Shown here one piece after another: positions 9,889 through 19,470 of a stretch of DNA of 64,000 nucleotides (position 1 is the stretch's first letter; each line of letters opens with the position of its first letter). Made by a program: the position numbers and the translations under genes. This DNA is from Flavobacteriaceae bacterium NBU2977 (lineage in GTDB: Bacteria > Bacteroidota > Bacteroidia > Flavobacteriales > Flavobacteriaceae): contig JAIOUW010000001.1 of NCBI GenBank assembly GCA_019931105.1, positions 558,001-622,000 on the forward strand, written 5' to 3'. The notes below the pieces were generated by a model, which saw only the letters and a list, made by a program, of their open reading frames with translations, searched no databases and was not told the origin of the DNA.

Positions 9889-9940
9889 GGGTCGTTTCTT
9901 GTTCTAAAATTGCTATTTTAGGGGAAACAACCGACCATAT

Positions 9941-11194
9941 ATGCCCAGCTTCAAAACCCTGATCAAAAACCTTGGCCCGGGACTATTATTCGCCAGCATG
10001 GCCATCGGCACCTCTCATTTGGTTTTATCGACAAAGGCAGGTGCCCAATACGGTTGGGTAATGGCCATACCCATAATTCTTGCAAATATTTTCAAATATC
10101 CCTTTTTTGAATTCGGGGTGCGTTATACGAATGTCACCGATAAAACGTTGATCGAAGGCTATCTAGATCGAGGAAAAGGTTATCTGTGGTTCTATGCAGG
10201 CATTACGCTTGTAACCACCTTTACGATACTAGCCGCTTTGTACACCGTTACGGCGGGCCTTTTCATCAACCTGTTCAAGGTTTCGAACGCATCGATAAGC
10301 CTCGTAGCGCTAGGGCTCTTCGTTCTTATCAGTACCCTGTTGATTATCGGGAAATACCGATTTCTCGAAACTTCGTTAAAATTTGTAGTTACCGTATTGT
10401 TCATAGCTCTTGTGGTAACAACCGCCCTCGTTGTTTTTAAAGGACAGGTCGAACCGGTAGAAAATTTTGAACCGACCCCTATTTTCAACGAGATGGGTAT
10501 ATTGTTTCTGATCGGTTTAATGGGGTGGATGCCGACTACCGTAGAGGCCTCGAGTTGGGTCAGCCTTTGGAGCATTGAAAAATGGAAGGGTGAAAATCAA
10601 AAACCTGCTCTCAACGAATCGCTTCAAGAGTTCAACGTCGGCTACATTATAACAGGTGTCTTGGCGCTTTTCTTTTTGGCCATTGGTTGCTTGACATTGT
10701 ACGGCACGAATACCGAATTAAGTGGAAATGCCGTTACATTTGCCGATCAGGTCGTCAACCTTTTCACCACGCACATTGGGTCATGGGCTTATATTTTTAT
10801 CGCCATCTCGGCTTTTGCCACAATGTTCAGCACTTGCATGACCGCGCATGACGCCGTCGCAAGGGTAAGCGTCGATATTATCGACCTATTGACCCCAAAA
10901 AAAGTTCTGAGTGGCAAAAAGGGTATTTTTGCCCTAGCGGTAATTGTCTTGGCTTCGGTTAATTTTGTGGTGATATCCGCTTTTTCTGCCAATATGGGCC
11001 AATTGGTGGCCTTGGCCACTTTCGTCTCTTTTGTGGTTGCCCCAATAATAGGGTATATGAATTTGAAAAATGTTATGAGCGATGATCTGCCCAAAGCGCA
11101 ACGACCTAAAAAATGGTTGCAATATTTGACCTATGCCGGTATCGTTTTCCTATCATTTTTTTCGCTGCTTTACTTTTGGATGGTCGTTTTTTAA
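9941..11194 (+). CDS. Nramp-related membrane transporter with non-canonical metal motifs
   Basis: This 417-residue protein has about eleven transmembrane segments and an overall Nramp-like sequence (an N-terminal LGPGLLFASMAIGTSH helix, KYPFFEFGVRY after helix 2, WMPTTVEASSW in helix 6). The usual helix-1 metal motif DPGN reads AIGTSH here, and the helix-6 MPHN-type motif reads MPTTVE. Canonical Mn/Fe coordination should therefore be altered or absent. The protein could be an Nramp-related carrier for another ion or solute. It follows the sanA-like gene closely and is probably cotranscribed with it. The family assignment is firm; the substrate is open. Confidence 0.8.
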   Translation: MPSFKTLIKNLGPGLLFASMAIGTSHLVLSTKAGAQYGWVMAIPIILANIFKYPFFEFGVRYTNVTDKTLIEGYLDRGKGYLWFYAGITLVTTFTILAALYTVTAGLFINLFKVSNASISLVALGLFVLISTLLIIGKYRFLETSLKFVVTVLFIALVVTTALVVFKGQVEPVENFEPTPIFNEMGILFLIGLMGWMPTTVEASSWVSLWSIEKWKGENQKPALNESLQEFNVGYIITGVLALFFLAIGCLTLYGTNTELSGNAVTFADQVVNLFTTHIGSWAYIFIAISAFATMFSTCMTAHDAVARVSVDIIDLLTPKKVLSGKKGIFALAVIVLASVNFVVISAFSANMGQLVALATFVSFVVAPIIGYMNLKNVMSDDLPKAQRPKKWLQYLTYAGIVFLSFFSLLYFWMVVF

Positions 11195-11551
11195 CTCAAG
11201 TTTTTTCCTTCATTTTAAAGGCAAACCTAAATTTTCGGCAATTTATTTAACATTCCAAAACGAAGGTTTAGCAATTGATCAACGCCTCTTTCTTGTATTT
11301 CGCCGTTTCGTTATTAACCTTTGCCATCACAAATGATAAATGAAGAGGAATGAAATTAGTGGATATCAGCAGAAAAACAAAAAACGAGAAAAGATACACC
11401 CGCAAAATGGGAATGTTCTACACCAAGGTTACTTGTATCAAAAAACGGTTTTTTGACATATCAGTCAAAACCTTACACAAATATCGAAATACATACTACG
11501 GAGAGGTTAAGGACTGTAGCGATTGTATTCTTGCCTCTTAAATGGTTCTGA
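11195..11551. other. convergent gap of 357 bp, no gene supported
   Basis: The gap lies between the ends of the Nramp-related gene (plus) and the OmpA-like gene (minus), so no promoter is required here. A 63-codon plus-strand frame at 11350-11541 is open, but its product is a Lys/Tyr-rich peptide without signal, helix pattern or family resemblance and it is probably chance. No strong hairpin with a T-run was found on either strand, so the two transcripts may end by another mechanism or overlap. Confidence 0.4.
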
Positions 11552-13495
11552 TCAAAGTTCATCAAGGTTTTCCACAACGAACAAGGTTCTTGCGTTTTGA
11601 TCATGCAAGAAATCAAGACAATAGACCCCGTCTTTGCAATCATTGACCAATTGCGACTCACCATAGCCCATAGCACCTGTTATGACAGAAGAAGGCACGC
11701 CTTTGGCCAAGATAAAGTTTTTAATGGCATCTGCGCGCTGTTGCGAAAGTCTTTGGTTCGTATTACGATTTCCGCGGCTATCGGTATGCGATTCGATTCG
11801 CAATTTCATTTCGGGAAAACTCTTGATCGCTGCAACCACTTTATCCAATTCGGTGGAAATTTCAGGGGTTATATCGCTTTTCCCTTTTTCGAAAGAGAAC
11901 TCATCTAATTTAATTACCTGTTTAGCTTCTTTTTCCACCACCAAATCAACAAGTTCGACCATATCGATCTGAAACGATTGTCCTGAAATTTTATTCAATT
12001 CTTCTTTACCGATAGTTCTGCTATAATGGGAATGGTTCTCTTTATTGGCTTCGATCATTATATTATCCCGCCACGGGATTTCGATTCGGTACTGCCCATT
12101 TAAGTCGGAAATGACCTGCTTGATAAGCTGTCCATCACTATCCATGATCTTGACCGTTGCCTCCGGGATGCCCAGGTCTGATTTTGGTTTTGCGACCTTT
12201 CCACTCAAAACCAAGGTCTTAAGTCCCGGAAGTTCACTTACCATGAATCCGTAGATGTCATCTTTACCCTTTCCGCCTGGTCTGTTCGAGGCGAAATATC
12301 CTAAATAGCCTTTATCACCTTCATTTTTGATAATAAACCCAAAGTCATCATAGGGCGAATTTATTCCTGCGCCCAGATTCACCGGTATACTGAAACTATC
12401 ATCAGCCTGAAACGAAGTCTTGTAAATATCCATTCCGCCCAAACCATAAAAAATATCGGAGGAAAAATATAGGTTATTTTCATAAATAAAGGGCGCTATC
12501 TCATTGCCGGCAGAATTTATTCGAGGGCCTACATTAATGGGTTCGGACATGATCTGCGTATTGTTCGTATGTACATAGTAGATATCGGTACCGCCATAAC
12601 TATCTTCAAAGTTGGCCGCAAAATACAGCCTCCCCGTAGCTTCATCATAAAAAGGATAATAGAAGGATGTACTCAGGTCTTTGAGCAAATAATAGAAAGA
12701 ACGATCTGGGCCGGAGGAACTTCTTGCCAATGCGATGGCCAAAGAGTTCTTTCCATTATCATCAAACAACAATTGATCATCTTCTTCATTTGAGATCACG
12801 TAGAAGATTTTACCCAGCGAACTTTCATAATAGGGTGTCGATTTATGGAATTTGGAAGCAGGAATACCTTCAAATAAATTCGGATTTACCACATCGCCAT
12901 CGCCTCCTATACGACCTAAATAGATATCCAAATAGGCTTCGCCCGACGGACCGTAGATTTTTTTGTGTTTGTGCCCCCTACTACTACTGAACAAAAGTTT
13001 GTCGTTCATAAACGACGGTGAAAAATCGGTTTGGGCACTATTGCCATTGATACCAAAGACTTGAAAAGCTGTTTCGTTTTCAGAATTGGAACCCAAAAGC
13101 TCAAGGTTGAAGTCGGCATTCTCCATCAACTCATCAGACAATAATCCGTTCTTCTTTGCCAAAAGCGATTCAATGCTATCTCTTTGGGCGGTCTTCGCCA
13201 AACTCTGCAACATTTTGTTGAACCTATGGCTTTTTATAATGGTATCTTTTCTATAAATGTCGGTGTAAATTTTAACGGCATTCCTATAATTTCCTAAATG
13301 AAAATAGGCATCCGCCAAATTCAAACGTTGGGCATTGGTCAAAGGTTCTTTCCGCATTTCATCATGATACTCTGCAATCGCATCGGCATATGCATATGCA
13401 TAGAAATAGTTGTCGGCTTTCGAGTTCTTTTTCTGGGCGAACAAAGAACACGCACTCATAAAAATCAATAAAACACAGAATCTTACTTTAATCAT
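11552..13495 (-). CDS. OmpA-family peptidoglycan-binding outer-membrane protein with TPR and WD40-like (PD40) repeats
   Basis: This 647-residue protein has a signal peptide ending near SLFAQ. TPR-like helices follow (about 25-110; ADAYFHLGNYRNAVKIY), then PD40 beta-propeller repeats (about 180-410; LYFSSDIFYGLGGMDIYK and ASNRPGGKGKDDIYG), a carboxypeptidase-regulatory-like domain (about 415-490), and a C-terminal OmpA domain (about 525-640) with IESHTDSRGNRNTNQRLSQ that should bind peptidoglycan. This architecture resembles PorE and related T9SS envelope partners. The gene follows a PorP/SprF gene by 11 bases, downstream of a T9SS adhesin, a common Flavobacteriaceae cassette. It probably anchors that partner to the cell wall; this is inferred from the family and context. 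Confidence 0.9.
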   Translation of the reverse strand: MIKVRFCVLLIFMSACSLFAQKKNSKADNYFYAYAYADAIAEYHDEMRKEPLTNAQRLNLADAYFHLGNYRNAVKIYTDIYRKDTIIKSHRFNKMLQSLAKTAQRDSIESLLAKKNGLLSDELMENADFNLELLGSNSENETAFQVFGINGNSAQTDFSPSFMNDKLLFSSSRGHKHKKIYGPSGEAYLDIYLGRIGGDGDVVNPNLFEGIPASKFHKSTPYYESSLGKIFYVISNEEDDQLLFDDNGKNSLAIALARSSSGPDRSFYYLLKDLSTSFYYPFYDEATGRLYFAANFEDSYGGTDIYYVHTNNTQIMSEPINVGPRINSAGNEIAPFIYENNLYFSSDIFYGLGGMDIYKTSFQADDSFSIPVNLGAGINSPYDDFGFIIKNEGDKGYLGYFASNRPGGKGKDDIYGFMVSELPGLKTLVLSGKVAKPKSDLGIPEATVKIMDSDGQLIKQVISDLNGQYRIEIPWRDNIMIEANKENHSHYSRTIGKEELNKISGQSFQIDMVELVDLVVEKEAKQVIKLDEFSFEKGKSDITPEISTELDKVVAAIKSFPEMKLRIESHTDSRGNRNTNQRLSQQRADAIKNFILAKGVPSSVITGAMGYGESQLVNDCKDGVYCLDFLHDQNARTLFVVENLDEL

Positions 13496-13506
13496 AATAC
13501 ACGCTA

Positions 13507-14499
13507 TTAGAAAAACCTTGGCGTATCGATTTGTTTTGGTTTGCCTTTATTTTTAGATCTATTACCACCATTATCTTCCCCACCGCCTTTGCCCAAATAG
13601 AATTTCAATATCAACTCGTGCGAACCGCTATTGAATTTACCAATTTGGTTCGTATTGTAATCATAGGAGTATCCGGCAAACACCGAACTCGAAATTTGGA
13701 ACCCCGCCAGAGCGCTCACAGCATTATTTATTCTATAGGATACACCGGCAGTGAACGCATTGTTAATTAAAAAATTCGCTGAAATATTACTGTTCAAAGG
13801 GGCACCTTGTATATAGTTGACCAAAAATGCCGGTTTGAACTTGAGTCCGTCCGACAAATCAAAAACATAACCACCTATGAAATTAAATTGCATCTTTCCT
13901 TCAACAATAGCGGCAACTTCGTCATCATATATGCCATCCGTCAAAAAATTCGGAACAGAAGCACCCAAATACCACACATCATTTTCATACATGAACAAAC
14001 CGGCACCGATAGTGGGATAAAATTTGTTCACTATTCCTTGACCTCTCGGTTCGGGCCCTTCGAAAGTACCCTTAGCGTAATCTAAATTTAACAAAGCCCC
14101 TCCCAGATCTAGTCCAAAAGACAAGTTGACGTTGTCCGACATTTTTACCTGGTACGAATAGGCCAAATCGATGTAGGTCTGCGAGATCGGACCCAATTGA
14201 TCGCTGATCGCATTGAATCCCAAACCGTGCTTTCTATTACCAAATGGTAAATTTACCCCTGCCCTAATCGTTCTGGGCGAACCCTCGATATCCAACCATT
14301 GTGCCCTGTACGATAAGGCTATCTCAGGATTTTGGACCGACCCCACATAAGCAGGGTTGAAACTGCCGATATTATACATATATTGGGTGTACTGAGGTTC
14401 ATTTTGCGACCAAACCTGATTTATCGAAAATGCAAGAACAAGCAAACAAACGAGCCACTTTCTATATACTTCAAACCTTTTACAAGCCATTTCTGTCAT
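13507..14499 (-). CDS. PorP/SprF-family type IX secretion membrane protein
   Basis: This 330-residue protein has a signal peptide ending at INQVWSQ, followed by the family's opening motif PQYTQYMYNIGSFNPAYVGS and a barrel of amphipathic strands (YRAQWLDIEGSPRT, SGLDLGG-type turns, ISSSVFAGYSYDYN). SprF-type proteins are needed to secrete or surface-attach a partner adhesin carrying a type B C-terminal domain. That partner is most likely the adhesin immediately upstream: its stop codon and this ATG overlap by one base. The start could also be Met4. The C-terminus is unusually polar and Gly/Lys-rich (KGGGEDNGGNRSKNKGK). Confidence 0.9.
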   Translation of the reverse strand: MTEMACKRFEVYRKWLVCLLVLAFSINQVWSQNEPQYTQYMYNIGSFNPAYVGSVQNPEIALSYRAQWLDIEGSPRTIRAGVNLPFGNRKHGLGFNAISDQLGPISQTYIDLAYSYQVKMSDNVNLSFGLDLGGALLNLDYAKGTFEGPEPRGQGIVNKFYPTIGAGLFMYENDVWYLGASVPNFLTDGIYDDEVAAIVEGKMQFNFIGGYVFDLSDGLKFKPAFLVNYIQGAPLNSNISANFLINNAFTAGVSYRINNAVSALAGFQISSSVFAGYSYDYNTNQIGKFNSGSHELILKFYLGKGGGEDNGGNRSKNKGKPKQIDTPRFF

Positions 14500-17400
14500 T
14501 ATCGTATTAACTGTATCCAGCCTTTTGCAATTTTGGCACTCTCATTTTCGATAGCTATGTTCAAAATATAAAAATAAGTACCCTCGGGAACTTCCTTACC
14601 TTTCCAAGTACCATCCCAGACCTTTTCATCGGTCATATTTCTTGCTTCGTAAACCGAGTTTCCATAGCGATTAAAGATATCAATATCGTATGTAATGTCA
14701 ACCAGTTCATCCATACCGCCGGCATTCTTTCTGAGGCGGTTAATTTTCAGATCATCGTTTATGCCGTCATCATTCGGTGAAAATTGGTTGAATATGATGC
14801 CAATATCCACGACATTACGTGTAGTGATCTCTACTTCAACCTCCGATATACTATCTTCATCCCCGGCAATGCTCTCTGCGGGCGATGAGCGCATTATTTG
14901 TGCTTTGTTGACAACCGTACCGACACTTCTGAACATAACCTTGTAAGACAGTTCAATTTCTTCACCGACCGACAGGTTGTCGATAAGCCAAACCCCGGTA
15001 TTCATATCAAAGGTACTTCCAACAGGCGCATTGGCCTCCAAAAACTCATAAACCACCCCATTTTCGTTCGAAAAAGTATCCTGCACCCTGATATTCGATA
15101 CATTGTCGTTCAAAGATTTGTTGATAACCTTTATAAAATATTCCACCTCGACTTCATCATCAATGTCATTTATAAGGCCAAATACTTTTTTCACGCGGTT
15201 TTTGTCCGGCCCCAGTCTCGCCGTTTTCTCGACTATCAAGTTTACACCTACCGGACGGACAAAAATTATCTCTACCGAAGCCGAATTATTGGCCAAATTG
15301 CCATCTTCTGGAAGTGAGGATAACAGCTCAGCTGTATTCGTATGCACATCGCCCTCGATCACGACCGCTCTGATTTCCAAACTCAGCGACCCAAGAGGCG
15401 CTATCTCAAAAATTTGCCATTCGCCCGTATCGGGATTATAATTGCTGCCCGGAGGAGCTGTGTGCGAATCGTATTCAAAGCCTGATTCCAATAAATCACC
15501 AACGATGATGCTCCGTGCCTTTCGATCTTCAAGGTTATTCAATGTAATCGTAAAAAGCACCGTATCACCAATGGCCGCATTTTCGTTATCGACCGTCTTT
15601 AATACCTCAAGATCGATAGGTTGACAATTGGCATGATCCGGATTCGGATCACAGGGATCCAGCGGGTCACTTTCCCCTTCATCCACTGTTCCATTTCCGT
15701 TCAGGTCTTCTTCACTGTCGGGTATATCGTCACCGTCGCTATCGCAAACCCCGTTCAAAGTGTTTGGCACACAAGGGTTTAGATTTGCGGGATCCAACTG
15801 ATCTACCACGCCATCATTATCTTCATCGGCCACATTGGAATCCAAAGCATCGATGATACCATCATTGTCTCCATCCAATGGGTTTTCAATATCGCCACCG
15901 ACCTCAACACCATCTTGTATGCCATCATTGTCAGAATCCGCGTCTTGGGGATCGGTTCCAAGCGCTTGTTCTTGCCCCCCAAATAGCCCATCACCATCAT
16001 CATCGGTGTCACAATTACTTACCGAGACCGTCACCGAAGCCGAATCGTTCTCACAGGGCGCCTGTGCATCAGAGGTTGTATAGGTAAATACATAAATACC
16101 ATCGGGTGCGCCAATGAAGTCTACTGCAGTTCCATCACCCGGATCAATTGTTGCCGGACCGGAAGTAAATGTCCAAACACCTATATCGGCTCCCGTCAAT
16201 TGCCCATTTAAATCAAGTACGGTATTACCATACTGCGGATTGCTACAAGAAGAGGTATCTGTCGGCGTGCCAGCAGAAGGTTGATGGGCAACAATGACCT
16301 CGACCGGTTCGCGCGTCGAAACACAACTGTTTTCTGTAGCCTCGACATAAAAAGTATACGTTACTATCCCAATACTTGCCGAAGGCGCATTGACCGTTGT
16401 TTCAAAACTTGGCCCTGAACCGATAGGTGTATCACCGTCAATAGTATCATACCAATTAAAGGTGGGATTTCCTGTAGAAGAAGCCGTTAAGGTTACTGTA
16501 CCCGAACCGCATCGTTCATCGCCATTAGCTTCTGTAATGGTAGGGGTCGGTGTACTTGCAAGATTTACTACCAACGCCGGACTTGCACAAGTATTCGCCG
16601 CGTCCCAAAAAAATGCGTAGTAGGTTCCGGGCAAGGGGCTGTTTATCTGGCCGACGGTCAAATGGGCACTAGTATTTTCAAGATTGGAATCGCTACTCCA
16701 TCTCAAGGTCGTGTTTGGTGGTGCCGTGCTATTCGTAAACTGGCTCAAACTAACATCGATAGTATCGCAAAAGTCGGTCTCAGGTGCGTCAGGCGCCAAG
16801 CTGGGTGCGGTATTACCCGCGATACAAGGGTCGCAGTCGGATACCGAAATACTGATGTCTGCAGTTTGGTTCACGCAGGGCGCGCCAGCAGTCAAGGTAT
16901 ACCTGAATACATAGGTACCCGATGGATCATTATTAAAATTGACAACGTTACTTCCATTAATACTCCCAGGATTGCCCGGGCCTGAGATGTAGGTCCAAGT
17001 TCCCCCAGGGTCTTCGCCGGTCAAACCATTATCTAGGTCAAAAGTAGTAGTGCCGAAATTATTATCATTGCAACTGGTCAAATTTGCAACAGGCGTACCC
17101 GCATCCGGTGTCTGATTAATGGTAATCGTCAATGCCGTTGAAGGACTTGCACAAGTACCAGTTGTTGACCAAAATACGGCATGATAGGTGCCAGCTGTTA
17201 CAGCATTTGAGGCTGCTACCGACATCAACTGGCCCACAGTTGTAGGGTTGGCAACGGTACTCCATCTCAAAGCCGATTGAGGTGGCAGACCTCCACTGAA
17301 GAAAGTGTTCAAATTCACCGATGCGACATCACAAAACGAGGTCGGTTCATTGTCTAAAACAGGAGCTGTATCACCTGCCGGGCAATCGTTATCGACTATA

Positions 17401-18218
17401 GTAACCGTTCTATCGGCCGCGGGAGATGCGGCCACAGTAAATAGAGGGTCACTTGGGGTGCCCAATGTCAATATTACGGTTTCATCAGATTCGAACGTCG
17501 TATCATCAATAGGTTGGATACGTAACGTCCTTGCAAGTGTCCCCTCAGGAAAAGTCAATGTGCCCTGTTGGCCTATCACATCATAGTCAGAATTTACTCC
17601 TCCATTTGTGGCAGTTCCGGTCAAAGTATAAGGCACTGTTACCGCAGTACCGGTACCATTATCGAAATCTAAATCAATTCTAAACCGCCCTTCACCCGGG
17701 GGATCTTCCTCACCGGCATCAGGATCTAAGGTAGTAATAGTAAATTGCCCCGTGTCGTTATCCTTGACAATAATAGTTTTCGTTCTGTTGGCAATTATCG
17801 GATCTAGGCTATAGCCGAAACCCGGAAGCAAAGTGAGAATAACCGTTTCATCACCTTCGACCAAGTTGTCATCTACAATGCCTTCCACAGGAATGATTCC
17901 CTGCGACTGACCTGCAGGTATAAACAAGGTCGCAGGTATAGGGTCTCTATCTAAATTGGCCTGAGCCGTGCTTGCCGCTTCAACGGTGACATTTATGGTT
18001 CTATCAATAGCAAGACCTACTCCGGTCAAGGTGACCTGAAAAGCACCAGGATTAGCTATACCTCCAGTTTCACCCGCATCTCCATCAAGAACAGTAAGAT
18101 TTGCCTGTTGAGCACTAGCCATTGACCCAATCAGTAAAAATACCATAAAAACAAACCGTGTAGCAAACGATCCGACCCCATGGCCTAGGGTAACAATAAA
18201 CTCTCCTTTCAATTTCAT
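14499..18218 (-). CDS. large T9SS-exported adhesin with Calx-beta, TSP3-like and DUF11 domains and gliding-type C-terminal domain
   Basis: The start was set at the ATG at 18218, which begins MKLKGEFIV and gives a normal signal peptide ending in SMASAQ. The longer frame adds 31 non-signal residues. The protein is about 1,239 residues. In order it shows two Calx-beta-like domains (DETVILTLLPGF and DETVILTLGTPS), several Ig-like or PKD-like repeats with paired Cys, an Asp-rich TSP3-like calcium-binding stretch (DSDNDGIQDGVEVGGD), two DUF11 modules (LEVLKTVDNENAAIGDTV), and a type B C-terminal domain (FSPNDDGINDDLKI to the end). It should be exported through SprA-type T9SS and held by the adjacent PorP/SprF and OmpA proteins. 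Confidence 0.92.
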   Translation of the reverse strand: MKLKGEFIVTLGHGVGSFATRFVFMVFLLIGSMASAQQANLTVLDGDAGETGGIANPGAFQVTLTGVGLAIDRTINVTVEAASTAQANLDRDPIPATLFIPAGQSQGIIPVEGIVDDNLVEGDETVILTLLPGFGYSLDPIIANRTKTIIVKDNDTGQFTITTLDPDAGEEDPPGEGRFRIDLDFDNGTGTAVTVPYTLTGTATNGGVNSDYDVIGQQGTLTFPEGTLARTLRIQPIDDTTFESDETVILTLGTPSDPLFTVAASPAADRTVTIVDNDCPAGDTAPVLDNEPTSFCDVASVNLNTFFSGGLPPQSALRWSTVANPTTVGQLMSVAASNAVTAGTYHAVFWSTTGTCASPSTALTITINQTPDAGTPVANLTSCNDNNFGTTTFDLDNGLTGEDPGGTWTYISGPGNPGSINGSNVVNFNNDPSGTYVFRYTLTAGAPCVNQTADISISVSDCDPCIAGNTAPSLAPDAPETDFCDTIDVSLSQFTNSTAPPNTTLRWSSDSNLENTSAHLTVGQINSPLPGTYYAFFWDAANTCASPALVVNLASTPTPTITEANGDERCGSGTVTLTASSTGNPTFNWYDTIDGDTPIGSGPSFETTVNAPSASIGIVTYTFYVEATENSCVSTREPVEVIVAHQPSAGTPTDTSSCSNPQYGNTVLDLNGQLTGADIGVWTFTSGPATIDPGDGTAVDFIGAPDGIYVFTYTTSDAQAPCENDSASVTVSVSNCDTDDDGDGLFGGQEQALGTDPQDADSDNDGIQDGVEVGGDIENPLDGDNDGIIDALDSNVADEDNDGVVDQLDPANLNPCVPNTLNGVCDSDGDDIPDSEEDLNGNGTVDEGESDPLDPCDPNPDHANCQPIDLEVLKTVDNENAAIGDTVLFTITLNNLEDRKARSIIVGDLLESGFEYDSHTAPPGSNYNPDTGEWQIFEIAPLGSLSLEIRAVVIEGDVHTNTAELLSSLPEDGNLANNSASVEIIFVRPVGVNLIVEKTARLGPDKNRVKKVFGLINDIDDEVEVEYFIKVINKSLNDNVSNIRVQDTFSNENGVVYEFLEANAPVGSTFDMNTGVWLIDNLSVGEEIELSYKVMFRSVGTVVNKAQIMRSSPAESIAGDEDSISEVEVEITTRNVVDIGIIFNQFSPNDDGINDDLKINRLRKNAGGMDELVDITYDIDIFNRYGNSVYEARNMTDEKVWDGTWKGKEVPEGTYFYILNIAIENESAKIAKGWIQLIR

Positions 18219-18446
18219 CTGCGCAATTTTATTTCGAAGATGGCCTATTATTGAAATTAGCAATTGGCTGAACGCCTTAGCTCTGATCAATAAAGAGACT
18301 ACTTCGAGCATAAAAAAAACTCACAACAATTGCGTAGGTAGGTCTGAAATGGGATTCAATATTACTAAAAAAAACGTCCTATACCTTAAATACTGGGTTA
18401 AATAAGGCTTTATCGGACAAAATACATGTTGGACCGTTTTAACTAT

Positions 18447-19331
18447 TTACGATAATAAGACGGCCATGGTCTTCACATCACGATCTATTTTACCGACCAG
18501 GCCTTGAAGTACCTTACCCGGACCTACTTCGATAAATGTATCGGCCCCGTCAATGATCATGTTTTTTACACTTTGTGTCCATTTTACAGGTGCGGTCAAT
18601 TGGGCGATCAGATTCTTTTTGATTTCCTCTGGATCAGTGACCGCAGTGGTCGTTACGTTCTGATAAATCGGACATTTCGGAGTACCGAACGTCGTGTTCT
18701 CGATGGCCGCCGCCAATTCTTCGCGTGCAGGTTCCATCAAAGGGGAATGAAATGCACCACCAACAGGTAAAACCAAAGCTCTTCTTGCCCCTGCTTCCTT
18801 TAACTTTTCACATGCCAAATCGATCGCAGCAATATCGCCGGAAATAACCAACTGCCCCGGACAATTATAATTCGCGGCGACTACGACACCTTTGGTCTCT
18901 TCACATATCTCTTCTACAATATGATCTTCAAGACCCAGAACAGCAGCCATTGTACTTGGGTTCATCTCACAAGCCTTTTGCATGGCCAAGGCCCTTTTAG
19001 ACACCAATGTAAGTCCGTCGTCAAAATTCATTGTTCCATTGGCAACTAGCGCGGAGAACTCCCCTAAAGAATGACCCGCTACCATATCGGGCCTGAACTG
19101 ATCACCCATCACTTTGCTCATAATAACGGAATGCAAATAAATGGCAGGTTGGGTCACCTTAGTCTCTTTCAAATCTTCCGGAGTACCTTGGAACATGATA
19201 TCGGTAATCGAAAACCCCAGTATTTCATTGGCATTTTCAAACAATTCTTGCGCTACCTGGTATTTTTCATAAAGATCAAGGCCCATTCCTACAAATTGGG
19301 CTCCCTGACCAGGAAATATGTATGCGTTCAT
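18447..19331 (-). CDS. fabD: malonyl-CoA:ACP transacylase
   Basis: This 294-residue enzyme loads malonyl groups from CoA onto acyl carrier protein to start fatty-acid chain extension in the cytosol. It has the oxyanion motif FPGQGAQ near the N-terminus, nucleophile Ser88 in GHSLGE, and catalytic His195 in GAFHSPLM. Length and motif order are typical of FabD. A -7-like box (TATTTTTG on the minus strand) lies about 20 bases upstream. The gene is apparently transcribed alone; its neighbours are unrelated in function. Confidence 0.96.
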   Translation of the reverse strand: MNAYIFPGQGAQFVGMGLDLYEKYQVAQELFENANEILGFSITDIMFQGTPEDLKETKVTQPAIYLHSVIMSKVMGDQFRPDMVAGHSLGEFSALVANGTMNFDDGLTLVSKRALAMQKACEMNPSTMAAVLGLEDHIVEEICEETKGVVVAANYNCPGQLVISGDIAAIDLACEKLKEAGARRALVLPVGGAFHSPLMEPAREELAAAIENTTFGTPKCPIYQNVTTTAVTDPEEIKKNLIAQLTAPVKWTQSVKNMIIDGADTFIEVGPGKVLQGLVGKIDRDVKTMAVLLS

Positions 19332-19351
19332 CGCCTTTTATTTAAGAGGCG

Positions 19352-19359
19352 CAAAAATA
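19352..19359 (-). promoter_or_regulatory. candidate -7 box for fabD
   Basis: On the minus strand the bases read TATTTTTG, matching the Bacteroidota -7 consensus TAnnTTTG about 20 bases before the fabD ATG. No good TTG -33 element lies at the expected distance, so support is partial. Confidence 0.4.
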
Positions 19360-19470
19360 GCTATTTATTGTTTATTCGGTAAGCGTTCAGGACGAAAAAT
19401 TGGGCAAGAAATTCAGAAAAATCCATTAATCCCTTACCTTAATAATGAAACAATCAAGTATTGAAAAACC

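Noticed and set aside
11350-11541. A 63-codon plus-strand open frame in the convergent gap
   Set aside because: Lys/Tyr-rich peptide without signal, membrane or domain pattern. It lies between two gene ends, where a gene is not needed to explain spacing.
15803-16087. Overlapping open frames on both strands within the adhesin's Asp-rich repeat
   Set aside because: They come from the low-complexity repeat of the adhesin gene and have no start context or family features.
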